In this document: in pieces, positions 22,845-33,471 of the stretch
Layout of the letters: the number at the start of each line of letters is the position of its first letter
Numbering within the stretch: the first letter of the stretch is position 1
Assembly (NCBI GenBank): GCA_018806985.1
Contig: JADANN010000370.1
Coordinates: forward strand, 1,036,001-1,100,000
Reading direction: 5' to 3'
Origin: Angiostrongylus vasorum
Lineage: Eukaryota > Nematoda > Chromadorea > Rhabditida > Metastrongylidae
Length of the DNA stretch: 64,000 nt
Position numbers and translations under genes: made by a program
Notes under the pieces: generated by a model
What the model saw: only the letters and a program-made list of their open reading frames with translations
The model's database searches: none
What the model was told of the DNA's origin: nothing

Positions 22845-24665
22845 CGCCTTGCCGATCTTGTTTTTTCTATGGGGAGAGGGGAGTTGATGGGAGGGTCGTA
22901 TTTTCGTGATGTAGTTACAACAATGATTGACAGAGTTTTTTGTGAAGGTAGGTGTCCACTCTTTGGTCGACGAGCGCTGATGGGGCTGCATTTTTTTAAC
23001 GATGCAATTAGACGTTTTTTTCTCATTCGAGAAAAAATAAGGATAAGTGCCAGGTCGTTATTGAATAGACATCTCCGGTCTGGGGTACGATTTGGATATG
23101 GTGCGTGCAGCAGAATTCATGGCGGAATACTGATTGCTCAACTTGTTGTGCCTCATCCAAGGTTTTAGATTTGTACAATGGGATAATCTCCGTGAATTGC
23201 TTGTACAAATACACTCAACGAATATATCAACGAATGTTACGAACATCCCTTCGGTCACTCTTCATGAGCGTCATGACCGTGCGCGACATGCTGCACTGAC
23301 CTGGGATCATTTCGTTTTTTTTAATGTAATATGGATTGTGAGAAGTACGTGTGGTTGATGGCTTTGTTCAAGAGAACTCGCCTGCATAAGTATCGGTGCC
23401 TGAAGCAGCACCTATTTATGGTTTTTATCGTAAATTAACCTAAAGGGAGGAGAAGGGTCTTTTTTTCCCACCCATAGTTTTTTGGAGAGCGAGGCGGAAA
23501 TCATAGAATGAAAAACATTGGTAAAAGATTTTTTCATCACTAATTCCATATCATGGCGCAGTGTGTTAGTAGACCTGTCTTCATTCATCGGATCGGTAAT
23601 AGCACAGTGTAGGCACACAGTTCTCGAGAACTTATTTGAGGAACTGAGGTGAGTTCGATTTCAATGAGAATATTCTCGTCAAACACCACTTATTATCTTC
23701 CTCTTGAGTGAAGGTAAGAATGCTTTTCCAACCTTCGGGTGAATCAAGTTCTCGCACGAAGAATGCGATGACCAGAATCAGTACATAATAGCACCACGGA
23801 GATCAGTCGGAGGGCAGTCGCTGACCGTTGTGGATCATAGGAGATTTCCCATCTCGAGACTAGTTGATGCCGGCTCGGCGATGATTCTCAGTATTGGTTT
23901 ACTTCTGTCTGGGCTTCCAGTTGGAAGTGTCGGGCTCCCTTTTGACCATGGAAGGCCCCGTTGTGGAGATAAACCTCCCCCTCTCCTCTACGTCGCAATC
24001 TGACGCGCTGAAACACTCGTCAGCTACGATGAATCGGTAAGTTATAGCGCAGTGTTGAGATTCTATTGAAAAAATCAAGTGGTGGTGATATCACAAAATC
24101 ACTATTTCCGTTGATGATCTAATTTCTACTCTAATTAGTTTATCTTTACTGTGTTTTCAGGTTGGTAAGAAATAGATGATAATCTTTACCTTCCCATGAC
24201 ACAGAAGGTGTTGATTGAAGAACAGCTAGGCGAGGTGATAGGATGGTCGTATCGGGGTGACTTGGTGGGAAAAAAATGGGTTTGCGATGAAGCCGACGCC
24301 GCCGACATTCTTGATGGAATTTTCTGTCGAGGAATAGTAAAGGTCCGTCGTGTAATTACTGTGCATCGGTGTTTCCAATTTTCGTGCGATCACCAAGAAT
24401 TCAATGCGACTTGCGATGTCAAGAGTAAAAGTGAACTTTTCGTCTGAGTAGACTTTTTTTTGCGTTATAGGTGTGTGCAAGAAGCAGTCTCTATTGCATG
24501 GCGAGGACTGCATGTTTTGCTTGTTTCCAGTAACCTTCTGTTCAACACGAGATCTTATAATCTCTCACCGGTTATCCCACCACCTGATATCGTAGACAGG
24601 AGATCTAGTGTTTGGTGTACTGATGCTGTAGTTTTGCTAGTTGAGACATTGTAGTTCCCTGGAGT
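22845..24665 (-). mobile_element. RTE-B LINE, broken copy
   Basis: Minus-strand LINE in two pieces. 24665-24190 is the endonuclease part: NVGGVGFIANPFFSHQV matches the GGVGF block of RTE-type endonucleases. 23790-22845 covers the RT region, aligning base by base with 37485-37800 of the other RTE-B copy (shared GGTCGACGAGCGCTGAT block). The pieces are separated by one of two large direct repeats (23812-24160). Many stops and gaps; not active. Confidence 0.65.
23812..24160. repeat. Direct repeat D, copy 1, containing a reversed family S fragment
   Basis: Shares long blocks with 24704-25055: GTGTCGGGCTCCCTTTTGAC, CGTCAGCTACGATGAATCGG, TAAGTTATAGCGCAG, AATCAAGTGGT and an AATTAGTTNAT end. The left part is family S in reverse orientation. 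Confidence 0.7.
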
Positions 24666-24703
24666 CCTGAGGTTCGCCTAATTGAAATTTTCTTCGTTAC
24701 TAC

Positions 24704-25055
24704 AGACAGTCGCTGGTCGTTGTGGATCATAGGAAATTTCCCATCTTGAAACTAGTTGATGCCAGCTCGGCGATGAAACTCAGTATTGGTTTACTTCTGT
24801 CTGGGCTTCCCGGTGGAAGTGTCGGGCTCCCTTTTGACCATGGAAGACGCTGCTGTGGAGATAAACCTTCCTTCTCCTTTATGTCGGAATCGGACGCGCT
24901 GGAACATTCGTCAGCTACGATGAATCGGTAAGTTATAGCGCAGAGTGTTGAGATTCTGTTGAAAAATCAAGTGGTAGTGATAACCTAGTTCCACAAAATC
25001 ATTGATAATCTAATTTCAATTTTAATTAGTTAATATCACAATGTTTTACACTTTA
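24704..25055. repeat. Direct repeat D, copy 2
   Basis: Second copy of 23812-24160, 890 bases away. The two bracket the endonuclease piece of the RTE-B relic. Confidence 0.7.
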
Positions 25056-25061
25056 TTTTTG

Positions 25062-25300
25062 CTCTATTACAATTTTCACGGCAGGCTACTAAGCGAAATA
25101 CAACCACAACGTTGCTGAGATATTTGCAAAACTCTGGACAGCAGGTGTTCACGGTGAGGAACGAACGCGCTATTGCCCTTTCCGGGGAGTAACGCGTTCA
25201 CCACCACACCATGCAGGTCCTTCGTTTCGCCTGTCTCTCAGCTAGTTCTATCGATCTCTGCCATCAACAATCACCAATCAGCGGGATTGGTCTGGAACCA
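25062..25300 (-). repeat. SINE-H copy, leader truncated
   Basis: Has GCTGAGATATTTGCAAAACT, GAACGAACGCGCTATTGCCC and CCTTCGTTTCGCCTGTCTCT. It stops within the leader, next to an RTE-A LINE. Confidence 0.8.
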
Positions 25301-25314
25301 GAAGACTAGCACGC

Positions 25315-27922
25315 GAAAGTAGCGGATTCCGCAGAGTCGGCGGTCTCATCGACACGAGTTTCTCCATTAACATTGATTAATTCGAACGACTGACAACGTG
25401 AATCGGACGTTTACGGTTAAAAAGGTGTGGACCACTACCGGCTTTAACAGTCTTCGTCATTTACGGGCCGGCATTAACCTATGAGCAAAATAACTCGAAG
25501 CTATATGGACTTGAAAAAGTTCTGCAGAGAAGATCATGCATTCTTAAGGTCATCACTGGAGATTTTATCCTTAATACTGGGCCAGAAACGTCTGAAGAAC
25601 GTCACATTAGGATGCGCGAATTAGAATGAAACGAGCAGGGTGAGCGGCAGTCTGAGTTTGTCGTGAGTACCAAGACCGTTCATGGTAACTCACAATTTCA
25701 GAAGCCCCACACTCAATGCTGGACGTTGGAGTCTCCCAATTGACTGTACCATAACGAAATAGACCACATCATAGTTAATCAAACGTTTTGCTTTACCAAT
25801 GTCGCTGTTTTTCCCAAAATTGTACATAGGGATCAGACAATCGTCTCTCTTCGTGGAAGATTTCATTTTTCGCGGAAAGGAGTAAAAGCAGCTAAATTCA
25901 AAAAACGAAGTCTCAAATCCATGCATAATCTGGGATTTATCCAGTTCATTAGTGGGCTATTGAAAGATGCCGCTCTCGAAAACCTCGACGAGAGCTACGA
26001 GCGGCTCATTCAACATCTTTACGATAGCTTTATGAAAGCTGAGAGTTCGAAAGCCACCAAGAGATGTCTCTCTCCAGAAACATTCAAGCTGATAGGCCAA
26101 CATGGAATCGCACGAGGTGCGCGCAACCGTCAACTCACGTCCGAACTTGCAAAAAGAAGGCGATAAAGAGAGATCTCAAAGAGGGAAGAGCAGCAGTTAT
26201 GTGCGAAGATGCAGAGAGTGGGAAAACCATTCGCAAGGCCCACCGAGGCTTCGCCAACTAAAAGACCAAGATGATTGCAACCCGATGTCCATGCAGCACA
26301 GTTATGGCGTCCAGAAAACCAACTAAGAAAATCGTTTATGACTACTACCCATGCCACATCCTTTTTCTCTCATGTGAGACCACGGAGGGTGGATATGTCT
26401 CCCTTCCGAAATCCGAGATGCTATTTGCTGGTGCAAAAATAGAACAGCAACTGGTCCGGAGAAGATAAGATGTGATCACCTGACGAAAATTCCGCCAGTC
26501 CTCGTAAACGCACTGGCTTTGCTCATCAGTCGTTATATGTCTGAATTCAAGCTCCCTACTTAATAGAAAACCAGCAAGACCGTGCTATTGTTCAAGAAGG
26601 TTACCTCTACAATATCAATAACTATCGCCCAACCTGCTTGCTGTCTGTCGTCTACAAACTTCTCACTCAAGTCATCCTAAACAGGATTGACAGAGAACAC
26701 TGGACGAAGAACAGCCATGTGAGCAAGCAGAGTTTCGAAATGATACAGTATGATATACCACATCCACACTATAACAAGACTCACAACAAGAACAAGAGGT
26801 ATCGCGAGAGTGCAAAAAACCGCTCTGTCTCACTTTCATTGATTTAAGGAAGACCTTTGACTCAATTGAGACAGAAGTAGTCATGGAAGCCCGTGATAGT
26901 CAAGGAGTCCCTACTCAGTACCTAAAGATTCTTCGTGAGGTGTACAAAAACTTCACAACCAAGATTTCACCAATCTACAACGATTTCGCCAAAATTATTT
27001 AGCGCCACCCTCCAGAACGTCATGCGAACATTGGAATGGATTAATATGGGAGTGAAAATCGATGGTCGGCAGTTACATAATCTTCGCTTTGCTGATGATA
27101 TCGTTCTTATAAGACCAAACATTAGCCAAGCTAAGCGAATGCTTGCCGGCTTTGATAGAGCCTGTGGAAAGACTGATCTTCGACTAAATCTCGCGAAAAC
27201 GGTGTTCATGAGGGACGCACTGGTTTCGTAAGCCTTATTCACGCTCAGCAGAATGAATATCTCCACTTATATCTATCTAGGACAAAAAATCAACATGCTG
27301 AACGACTTAGCTCCAGAGTGGAGCAAAAAGAAACAGGCAGCTAGGGAAGCTTTCAACAACGTCGAGGATGTAGTGAAGAGGGACAAAGAACACCCGACTC
27401 TGTGCCCACCTTTTTTGTTCACCGGTACCTCGTGTCTTAACGTATGCGTCAAATACCTGATCTCCTTGTAAGCATGATCAAAGATCACTCAGCGTTGTTG
27501 AATGCGCTGTCGAAAGGGCGATGCTAGAAGTATCCTTAAGAAAAGCGATCCGAAGCTCCGACCTGCGTCAACGGTCAAAAAGTCAGACGTGGCATTCTAA
27601 CGCCAAACAATCGAAGATAAGGTGGGCTGGACACAGGTAATGCATGTGAACCACAAGCGATAAACAAGGGTCGTTAGGGAGTGGATTCCTCGGGATGACA
27701 AACGCACTGTAGGAAGATTACCGAGCCCATGGACACAGTTTTTTACGAAAAAGACTTGAAGAAAGATATGATGCTCAACGAGTCCCAAGGGCGAGCAGAA
27801 CCCGGTGGGTTACTCTTGCAGGCCACAGGGGAAAAATGGAAGATTTCCTGACACCCATTCGGGTCACTTGACGATCAAAGAGACTACAAGACTACAGGCG
27901 TTACAGGTGTTACTAGAAGATA
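25315..27922 (+). mobile_element. RTE-A LINE, 5' truncated and decayed
   Basis: Colinear with the minus-strand copy at 40835-44397. Endonuclease remnants lie at 25330-25900 (ends FHFSRKGVKAAKFKKR). The linker helix GLLKDAALENLDESYERLIQ is at 25951-26010. RT pieces follow: LLSVVYKLLTQVILNRIDRE at 26640, LRFADDIVLIRPNISQAKRM at 27085 with the catalytic FADD intact, then the SYVYLG-type block in altered form (STYIYLGQKINMLNDLAPEW at 27259) and the C-terminal region to the 3' tail (ACAGGCGTTACAGGTGTTAC). Multiple frameshifts and internal gaps. Confidence 0.8.
26935..27231 (+). pseudogene. RTE-A reverse transcriptase core fragment
   Basis: A 98-codon open segment of the palm. The blocks leading up to it are frameshifted. 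Within it are ATLQNVMRTLEWINMGVKID, then GRQLHNLRFADDIVLI (catalytic Asp pair), then FDRACGKTDLRLNLAKTVFM, characteristic of RTE-clade RT. It copies LINE RNA at the target nick when intact. Non-functional here because the preceding fingers domain is out of frame. Confidence 0.75.
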
Positions 27923-27999
27923 ATAAACCTGCGGCAACGGTTCGTTTATGGTCTAGAGTTACTCCAGCGCTCGGTCCTATCTTTTCAATTGTATAACGA

Positions 28000-28130
28000 T
28001 GTAACAATAATATTTGTCGCCCATCGACTCGGATCATTTGCTGTTATGAAGAATAAGATGTTGAAACGTTGGCCGAACAAGCATCTTTATCAAACTCGTG
28101 TTAGCTTAACAATCCAAGAACATAATAATA
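28000..28130 (+). repeat. PLE terminal fragment with hammerhead-like core
   Basis: CTGTTATGAAGAATAAGATG followed by TTGAAACGTTGGC (28041-28073) resembles the hammerhead pattern CTGANGA-stem-GAAA with a 2-base insertion. The following AACAAGCATCTTTATC...GTTAGCTTAA block is shared with 45055-45100, next to a PLE copy. Confidence 0.4.
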
Positions 28131-28416
28131 TTTGTGCTGAAGTAAATCGTGGGACTTTGCTTTCACTAGTAAGAACTACATCTGATAAAAAGTTAATGAC
28201 TAGGGCGAAATTAGTTCCCGACGCGATCGCTTTATTTATTTTGTTTCTGAAAAGTCTTCACAACCTTGATAGCGCTTCACCTTGTGCCATCGATAACTCC
28301 GAACATAGAACAGCAGCAATGCATTCCGTTCTGTTACTATACGTACGTGACTAGAAATGCTTGCTTGCAAAGAGATAACTTATGTGAAAAGCGTACTCTG
28401 ATATCTTTCCCGATAT

Positions 28417-28820
28417 GCTAGGAGTATCCCATTTCACACAAGTAAGGGAAGGGATCCGCAGCTCCGACTGTGTCAACGATCAAAAATCAAAGATGCCGTT
28501 CTGTACGCCAAATAGTTGAAGATAAGGTGGGCTGGACACGTAATGCGTATGAATGACAAACCGATGGACAACAGCTATCAGTGAGTGGGTTCCTCGGGAT
28601 GTTAAACGCACTACAGGGAAGACCACCGACTCGACGGTCAGAGTTCTTCACGTAAAACCTAGAAGAAAGACATGATGCTCGACGAGTCCCTAAAGCGAGC
28701 AGAACCCACTGGACTACTCTTGCAGGCGTCAGGGAAAAATGGAAGATTTACTGGCGCCCGCTCGAGTCACACGACGATCAATGGGACTACAGGTGATACA
28801 GGTGATACTCTGATATCAGC
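28417..28820 (+). mobile_element. RTE-A LINE, 3' end fragment
   Basis: Matches the last ~400 bases of RTE-A: TGCTAGGAGTATCCCATTTC, GATCCGCAGCTCCGACTG, and a tail with GGACTACAGGTGATACAGGT. It is typical of a severe 5' truncation and repeats sequence already present in the copy just upstream. Confidence 0.75.
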
Positions 28821-29390
28821 TTTAAGTCTATTCAGAAGTTACAAAATCAAAGTCACATGACTTATAGGTGATGTTGAATTTGTACAAATGCATTAATTAC
28901 TACTGAGTAATATTTCGGTTCTGGAACTTGTTCGCTCATCAAAAAATGTATCTACAGTGATGTGGAAACGCAGCAGAAATAGTTTTATTCACTTATCTCA
29001 AGAAAGTAAGCCCTTCTAAACGAAGGGAATTCGCGTCAGTTATCTGATTTGCAAAGCAAATCAGTCAGCTTTGCACTTACCGAATCCGCACGTATTTTGG
29101 GAGTACTAGACCTTCACAAGGATAGTAGGCGAAGCGCTTGTTGGTCGTAAATGCTTTGCTAAACATTTTCTTTTATACGCTCTCTTTTATGTCAAAATCA
29201 TATCTATCTCCTTTTTATGGTCGTCAAAAAGCTGCGGGGATTCCAGTAATGCTCGGTTGATGAAACAGAATTTCCAGGATATAAAATATGTGATCTGTAT
29301 TAAGAATTCTCCATCACGACGATTGAGGCCATCTTCATGTATGTCTATGTCCCATAAAATTAGTTGAGCTTAGTTTTCAACAGGAACCTC
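28821..29390. other. No gene seen
   Basis: AT-rich. No open frame with splice support and no family repeat noticed. Confidence 0.4.
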
Positions 29391-29640
29391 TAATACTGCG
29401 CTTTTGCAGCACATACGTGGATGCCCATAGCCCACCAGGCCTTCCATCCCTCCGGGTGGGCAAATTGGTACCAGACTTGTATAGGGAGGATAGCACCACT
29501 GGCTCGATACATCGGTACGCCACCGCGAGTCATTGTAAAGAGCCAGATATGCATTCAATCACTTCCAAACGACGCCCTAATGAAGTCGAATGCATGGCGC
29601 ATCCGTTAGGGATTGAGCAACGCCGAGAGCTTTAGAGTTT
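29391..29640 (+). repeat. SINE-T copy, head degraded
   Basis: The tRNA-like head is damaged (box B reads GTGGATGCCC). The body is well kept: CTTCCATCCCTCCGGGTGGG, TTGGTACCAGACTTGTATAG, and the 3' end CAACGCCGAGAGCTTTAG. Confidence 0.8.
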
Positions 29641-29850
29641 TTAATACGAGAACAAGCTAAACATTTCCATTTTGGAGGACCAACTACGATTTAATCAACT
29701 AGCGAAATTACTGCTTTCCTTGTAGTAATTTGTGTCAAATTTCCGTTTCCATCTACAACAGCTGTCGTCTATTTGGGTGATGACTAAAAAACACATTAGT
29801 CATGAAGGCAACCCGATTAATTTTCATTGACTCATCATTGTTAAATAGGT

Positions 29851-30078
29851 TTATATTTCCTTGTTTCCTTGAGTAGACATGAGGCTGTTAATAGCAAGCC
29901 TTATTTTTCTTATTAATTTGCTCGTCGTGGCCTTTTCTGCTGAGGTTGCGAAAGTGTTTGCCTCATCAAATTTCGTATCATTTTGACTTTTACCTGACTT
30001 TGAAGAAGGTGAAACTGCTAGAACGTCGATCAGTGGTGAATAAACATTGTTATTAATAGCCTTCTGCATGCGCAACAA
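29851..30078 (-). CDS. Candidate exon, low-complexity Ser/Thr/Lys protein
   Basis: A 75-codon frame with NVYSPLIDVLAVSPSSKSGK and KATTSKLIRKIRLAINSLMS. Composition is protein-like. A possible donor (AAGTCAG/GTAAAA) lies inside. No partner exon identified. Possible shadow. Confidence 0.25.
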   Translation of the reverse strand: MLRMQKAINNNVYSPLIDVLAVSPSSKSGKSQNDTKFDEANTFATSAEKATTSKLIRKIRLAINSLMSTQGNKEI

Positions 30079-30276
30079 ATAGAGATAGTACGGTAATGCT
30101 GTTCATAATATGATGATAAAGAATTGAATTCCACACCAACTACTCTTGCACCCTGAGAGAGTTATTGTAATGTTGAAAGCTCAACGTTAATCTAAAAAGT
30201 ATGATAATCCAAGTTTTTAAAATCTTCGAGAAATAGTCTAAATGACTTGTTTTTCAATTTACTAACATGGGAAAAC

Positions 30277-30579
30277 TCAATTGAACATAATGGTTAAAGT
30301 TGGAGATAGTAATTCAATCCAATAGCTCGAGTAGCCTTTCCAGTCCGGTATGACAGCACTTCCGCAGAGCTCTGCAACAGGAAGCGAGGTTTCTTGAGAA
30401 AGTGCAGCTACTAAGGAAAGAATACAAATGCACTTCTTCTGCGTTTCATTCCGTCTAATGCACACCTTCAAGTCTCGATGGAGGTCCGATGCGAGGGAAG
30501 GTCGGCGTGTTACCACGAGGTTGATGCTGAAACGCGTAAAATGCGAGTGGACCAAGGAACCTGAATTCCCAAAATGCAA
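30277..30579 (-). CDS. Candidate exon, unrecognised
   Basis: A 100-codon frame. Its C-terminal half reads like a folded protein: ICILSLVAALSQETSLPVAE, then LCGSAVIPDWKGYSSYWIEL, then stop after TIMFN. The opposite strand is also open for 66 codons (30428-30628), which lowers confidence. No splice partner found. Confidence 0.25.
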   Translation of the reverse strand: MHFGNSGSLVHSHFTRFSINLVVTRRPSLASDLHRDLKVCIRRNETQKKCICILSLVAALSQETSLPVAELCGSAVIPDWKGYSSYWIELLSPTLTIMFN

Positions 30580-30652
30580 AAATTACAATATTTTGAAAAT
30601 TCCATTACACCGTTTAGCAAAATACTAGTTTATTTCGTGCTTCCCGTCATAT

Positions 30653-31052
30653 CCTCCCAACGGCTTTACCGCCTCATTGTGGTTGGGAGGTGTTCCTGGG
30701 TATCGGGCTGCGATGTGTAGCGCGGGATTCATCCCCTGGCAGGATCTCCCAGGCTCAGAAGGAGTCCCGTGCTTCCATTAGGAAGCCCAGCCAAGATAAA
30801 CCAATACAAGCATCAGTCACCATCCTGCTACCAAACTAGTCGCATGGTGGCAAATTTTCCTTTGATCCACAAGAGCGGTGACTGCCTGTGGTGGTGACGA
30901 CCTGAGGGAGACTTTGGTCAAGCTGACCTCGGAATTCCACAACCACAAAAGAACCACACTGACTGAACTAACAAATCTCCGAAAAGTGATGGCTGTGCTG
31001 GGGCTCGCAAACCAGTGAGGACGGGCCATTCAAGTATCAAGTAAGCATCAAG
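30653..31052 (+). repeat. Family S retroposon, copy 3, with target-site duplication
   Basis: Flanked by an exact 12-base direct repeat TTCCCGTCATAT (30641-30652 and 31053-31064). Body blocks match copies 1 and 2, and the 3' end is CAAGTATCAAGTAAGCATCAAG. This copy defines the element ends. Confidence 0.85.
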
Positions 31053-31094
31053 TTCCCGTCATATACAAAATCGACGCCTCATTACAAATTATAG

Positions 31095-31423
31095 ATTTGC
31101 AACGTTGCGTTGTTCGTAATCATATTGTGTTCCGCTTGGAAGGGTAAGTGTTCACGTTATTGCTCTAATTTTTACGTCAGTTCATGTTGAATTAGAGGCT
31201 GAGGACATTTGCAAAGTAAAAAAAATACCGAAGCGAAACATTGAAGATTGATAGAGGATCCATTATTTGTGACAATTATAGCTCATCTGTTAAATTTGGA
31301 TCGAACTTTCTCCTGAATCAAGCATTTGAAGGTGCACCTGTTCCGGGTGGAAACACAATGAGTCTTATTGGATTATATCTCGCGTACAGCCTGTCTGTGT
31401 TAAGTGACGAAATGGTAGGTTAA
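31095..31423 (+). CDS. Candidate 3' exons of an unrecognised gene
   Basis: Exons 31095-31143 and 31255-31414 (or to the stop at 31421-31423). The first is bounded by AATTATAG and AGG/GTAAGT, the second starts after GATTGATAG; the junction is phase 2 on both sides. Encoded: VVRNHIVFRLEG, then SIICDNYSSSVKFGSNFLLN and GAPVPGGNTMSLIGLYLAYS. The second exon either ends at stop TAA after EMVG or uses the ATG/GTAGGT donor at 31415. No family recognised. A family S copy lies immediately upstream. Confidence 0.4.
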
Positions 31424-31602
31424 ACATCACTAGCATTCCTTTCAGCCAACAAGGAGCATTTGTTCGTCTTTCTCAGTGCTTTACAAACAGCGTCTGAAAT
31501 CGTTGTAATGTTGCGGCAAAGTTTTTTCTTAGACGAGTGTTCTTCGCGCTAGCTACAAATATTTACAATACATAGTAGTAATACAATGAATGAATCTTAA
31601 CA

Positions 31603-32050
31603 ATTTTATTTGCTGCCTACTTTTTAATTTTTTAACGGCAGGGTATCATGTGAAATACAACTAAGATGATGCTGAGATATTTGGAAAACTCCGGACCGCA
31701 GGTGTCTGCGGTGGGGAACGAGACACGCTATTGTTCTTTCCGGGAGTAACGCGTTCACCACCACACCATACGGGTCCTTCGTTTCGCCTGTCTCTCAGCT
31801 AGTTCTATCGATCTCTGCCATCAACAATCACCCGTCAATGGGACTGATCTAGGGAGCCCAAATCAGCAACGAGCCTAGTTAAGCTGAGGCTGAAGTCGAA
31901 AACACAATCGAAACCTTTTTTATTTGCTGCCTACTTTCAGTTTTTTAACGGCAGGGTATCATGTGAAATACAACTGAAAAAATTAATAATAGGCAGCAAA
32001 TGAAAAGGTTAAGATTGTGATTTCAACTTCAGCATCAGCTTAGCTAGGTT
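31603..32050. repeat. SINE-H inverted cluster
   Basis: 31603-31893 is a full reversed SINE-H. 31915-31978 restarts a second reversed tail (GCCTACTTTCAGTTTTTTAACGG...). 31983-32050 is a forward tail plus leader start (AATAGGCAGCAAATGAAAAG ... CAGCTTAGCTAGGTTCG). The junction between the second and third pieces is a short palindrome. It ends 12 bases before the next candidate start codon. Confidence 0.8.
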
Positions 32051-32062
32051 CGTTGACAATGA

Positions 32063-32461
32063 ATGAAATATGCTTGCGATTCTATCCTCTTTGCAAAAGC
32101 ACTGCTGCATCGTAGATCTTCGATAACCTCTGGTTTAATTCTTAGAAAGCGTTTCGCCATTCTTCTAGCCGTTGTCGGTGTGACTGCTGCAGCGGTTCTT
32201 CAACAACTTATACGAAGGTCAAAAAATGGTACTAACATCTAGCTGAAATAGTCTTATAACTTGTTAAAATAAAGGCATCACTTCTCACAGATAGAAATGA
32301 TCGAAAGAGATGAGTGTACCACTTTCGTCAAGCACCGTAATTCTCTGCGCACTTTATCACTGATCACTGTTGAACAACGGGTAAGAAAGCGTTCACCTCT
32401 AACCCTAGAGTTCCCACGTAAGGTTTCGTTCCACAACGTGACCTACATTTCTATTTGTTAA
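32063..32461 (+). CDS. Candidate small membrane protein, three exons
   Basis: Exons 32063-32228, 32295-32380 and 32411-32461, stop TAA 32459-32461. Donor AATG/GTACTA (phase 1), acceptor CAGATAG, donor CGG/GTAAGA (phase 0), acceptor CCTAGAG. About 100 residues. A basic N-terminus (LLHRRSSITSGLILRKR) precedes one hydrophobic segment (FAILLAVVGVTAAAVLQQLI), then a charged tail ending VTYISIC. One transmembrane helix with positive flanks is likely. An in-frame stop sits directly before the ATG, so 32063 is the earliest start in this frame. It may instead be the N-terminal part of a larger protein. Confidence 0.4.
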
Positions 32462-32801
32462 ATTGGTGCATGCATTTTCGAACTATTATACTTTTAAAAA
32501 ACACCATATGGCGCTATCTTTTGAATTCATCTAGTGGAGTTTAGGGGGACACCATGATTTCGCAAAAACAAATGCTAAAATCCGTCCCTAAATTCTCCAA
32601 AAAGCTGAACTTCGCAAACCACTTTTTGACCGGCAGCTATAAGAATGTTTAACTCCTTAACGTCCAGAAGACTTCAGTCATCCCTTGCAGTTTTATTTAT
32701 TTATTTATTTACTTTTCCTTAGAACCGAAATTTAAGACTGATTTGCAGATTGACTAAGGTTGCTTTTTTGATTTTGTATCTGCCCTGTGCTAATTGTAGA
32801 T

Positions 32802-33082
32802 AAATAAAGGATAAAGCTCTCGGCGTTGATCAATCTCTTAGGGATGCGCCATGGATTCGACTTCATTAAAGCATCGTTTGGAGATGAATGAATGCATATC
32901 TGACCATTTACAGTGACTCGCGGTGGCCCTACCGATGTATCGATCCAATGCTGCTATCCTCCCAGATAAGTCTGGAACTGATTTGCCGACCCCGAAACGA
33001 TGGAAGGCTTAGTGGGCCATGGGCGCGGGGATCGATTCCATGTGTGTTGCAGAGCGCCTCTGACCACTGCGCCATCCGCGGA
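32802..33082 (-). repeat. SINE-T copy, full length
   Basis: Read on the plus strand: TAAATAAAGGATAAAGCTCT (3' end), GATCGATTCC (box B) near 33021 and CCACTGCGCCATCCGCGG (box A). Lies 390 bases upstream of the aspartic-protease relic. Confidence 0.85.
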
Positions 33083-33471
33083 ATGCTAACTGTGATAGGG
33101 AAAAAATACATAAATGTACAAACCAACGGAACTTTTGTGCGGATATGTTTTCGAGTACGGCACTGCATTTTGCATGTGCAGTGAAGTGAATTAGATGTAA
33201 ATAGGAAGTAGATAGAAAAATCGCTGTGCACAAAAGAGCCCTAAATTTGTTAGATAACAAATCAGCAAGCTCTTTTTGCCAGATTCGAAATCGCCATGAT
33301 GTTCCATGCGCTCTCTGTCCTACCAAAGAGCAGAACTGTCTCAGCAGCTCTGGATATAAGAACGAATAGAATCCTTCTTCCGCTCGCACAAGTGATTTTA
33401 GTGACTACTACTGAAGTGACTGCGGCACAAATGCCACATAAGAAACGAGGCTGTCGCTATGTTTATTTCAG

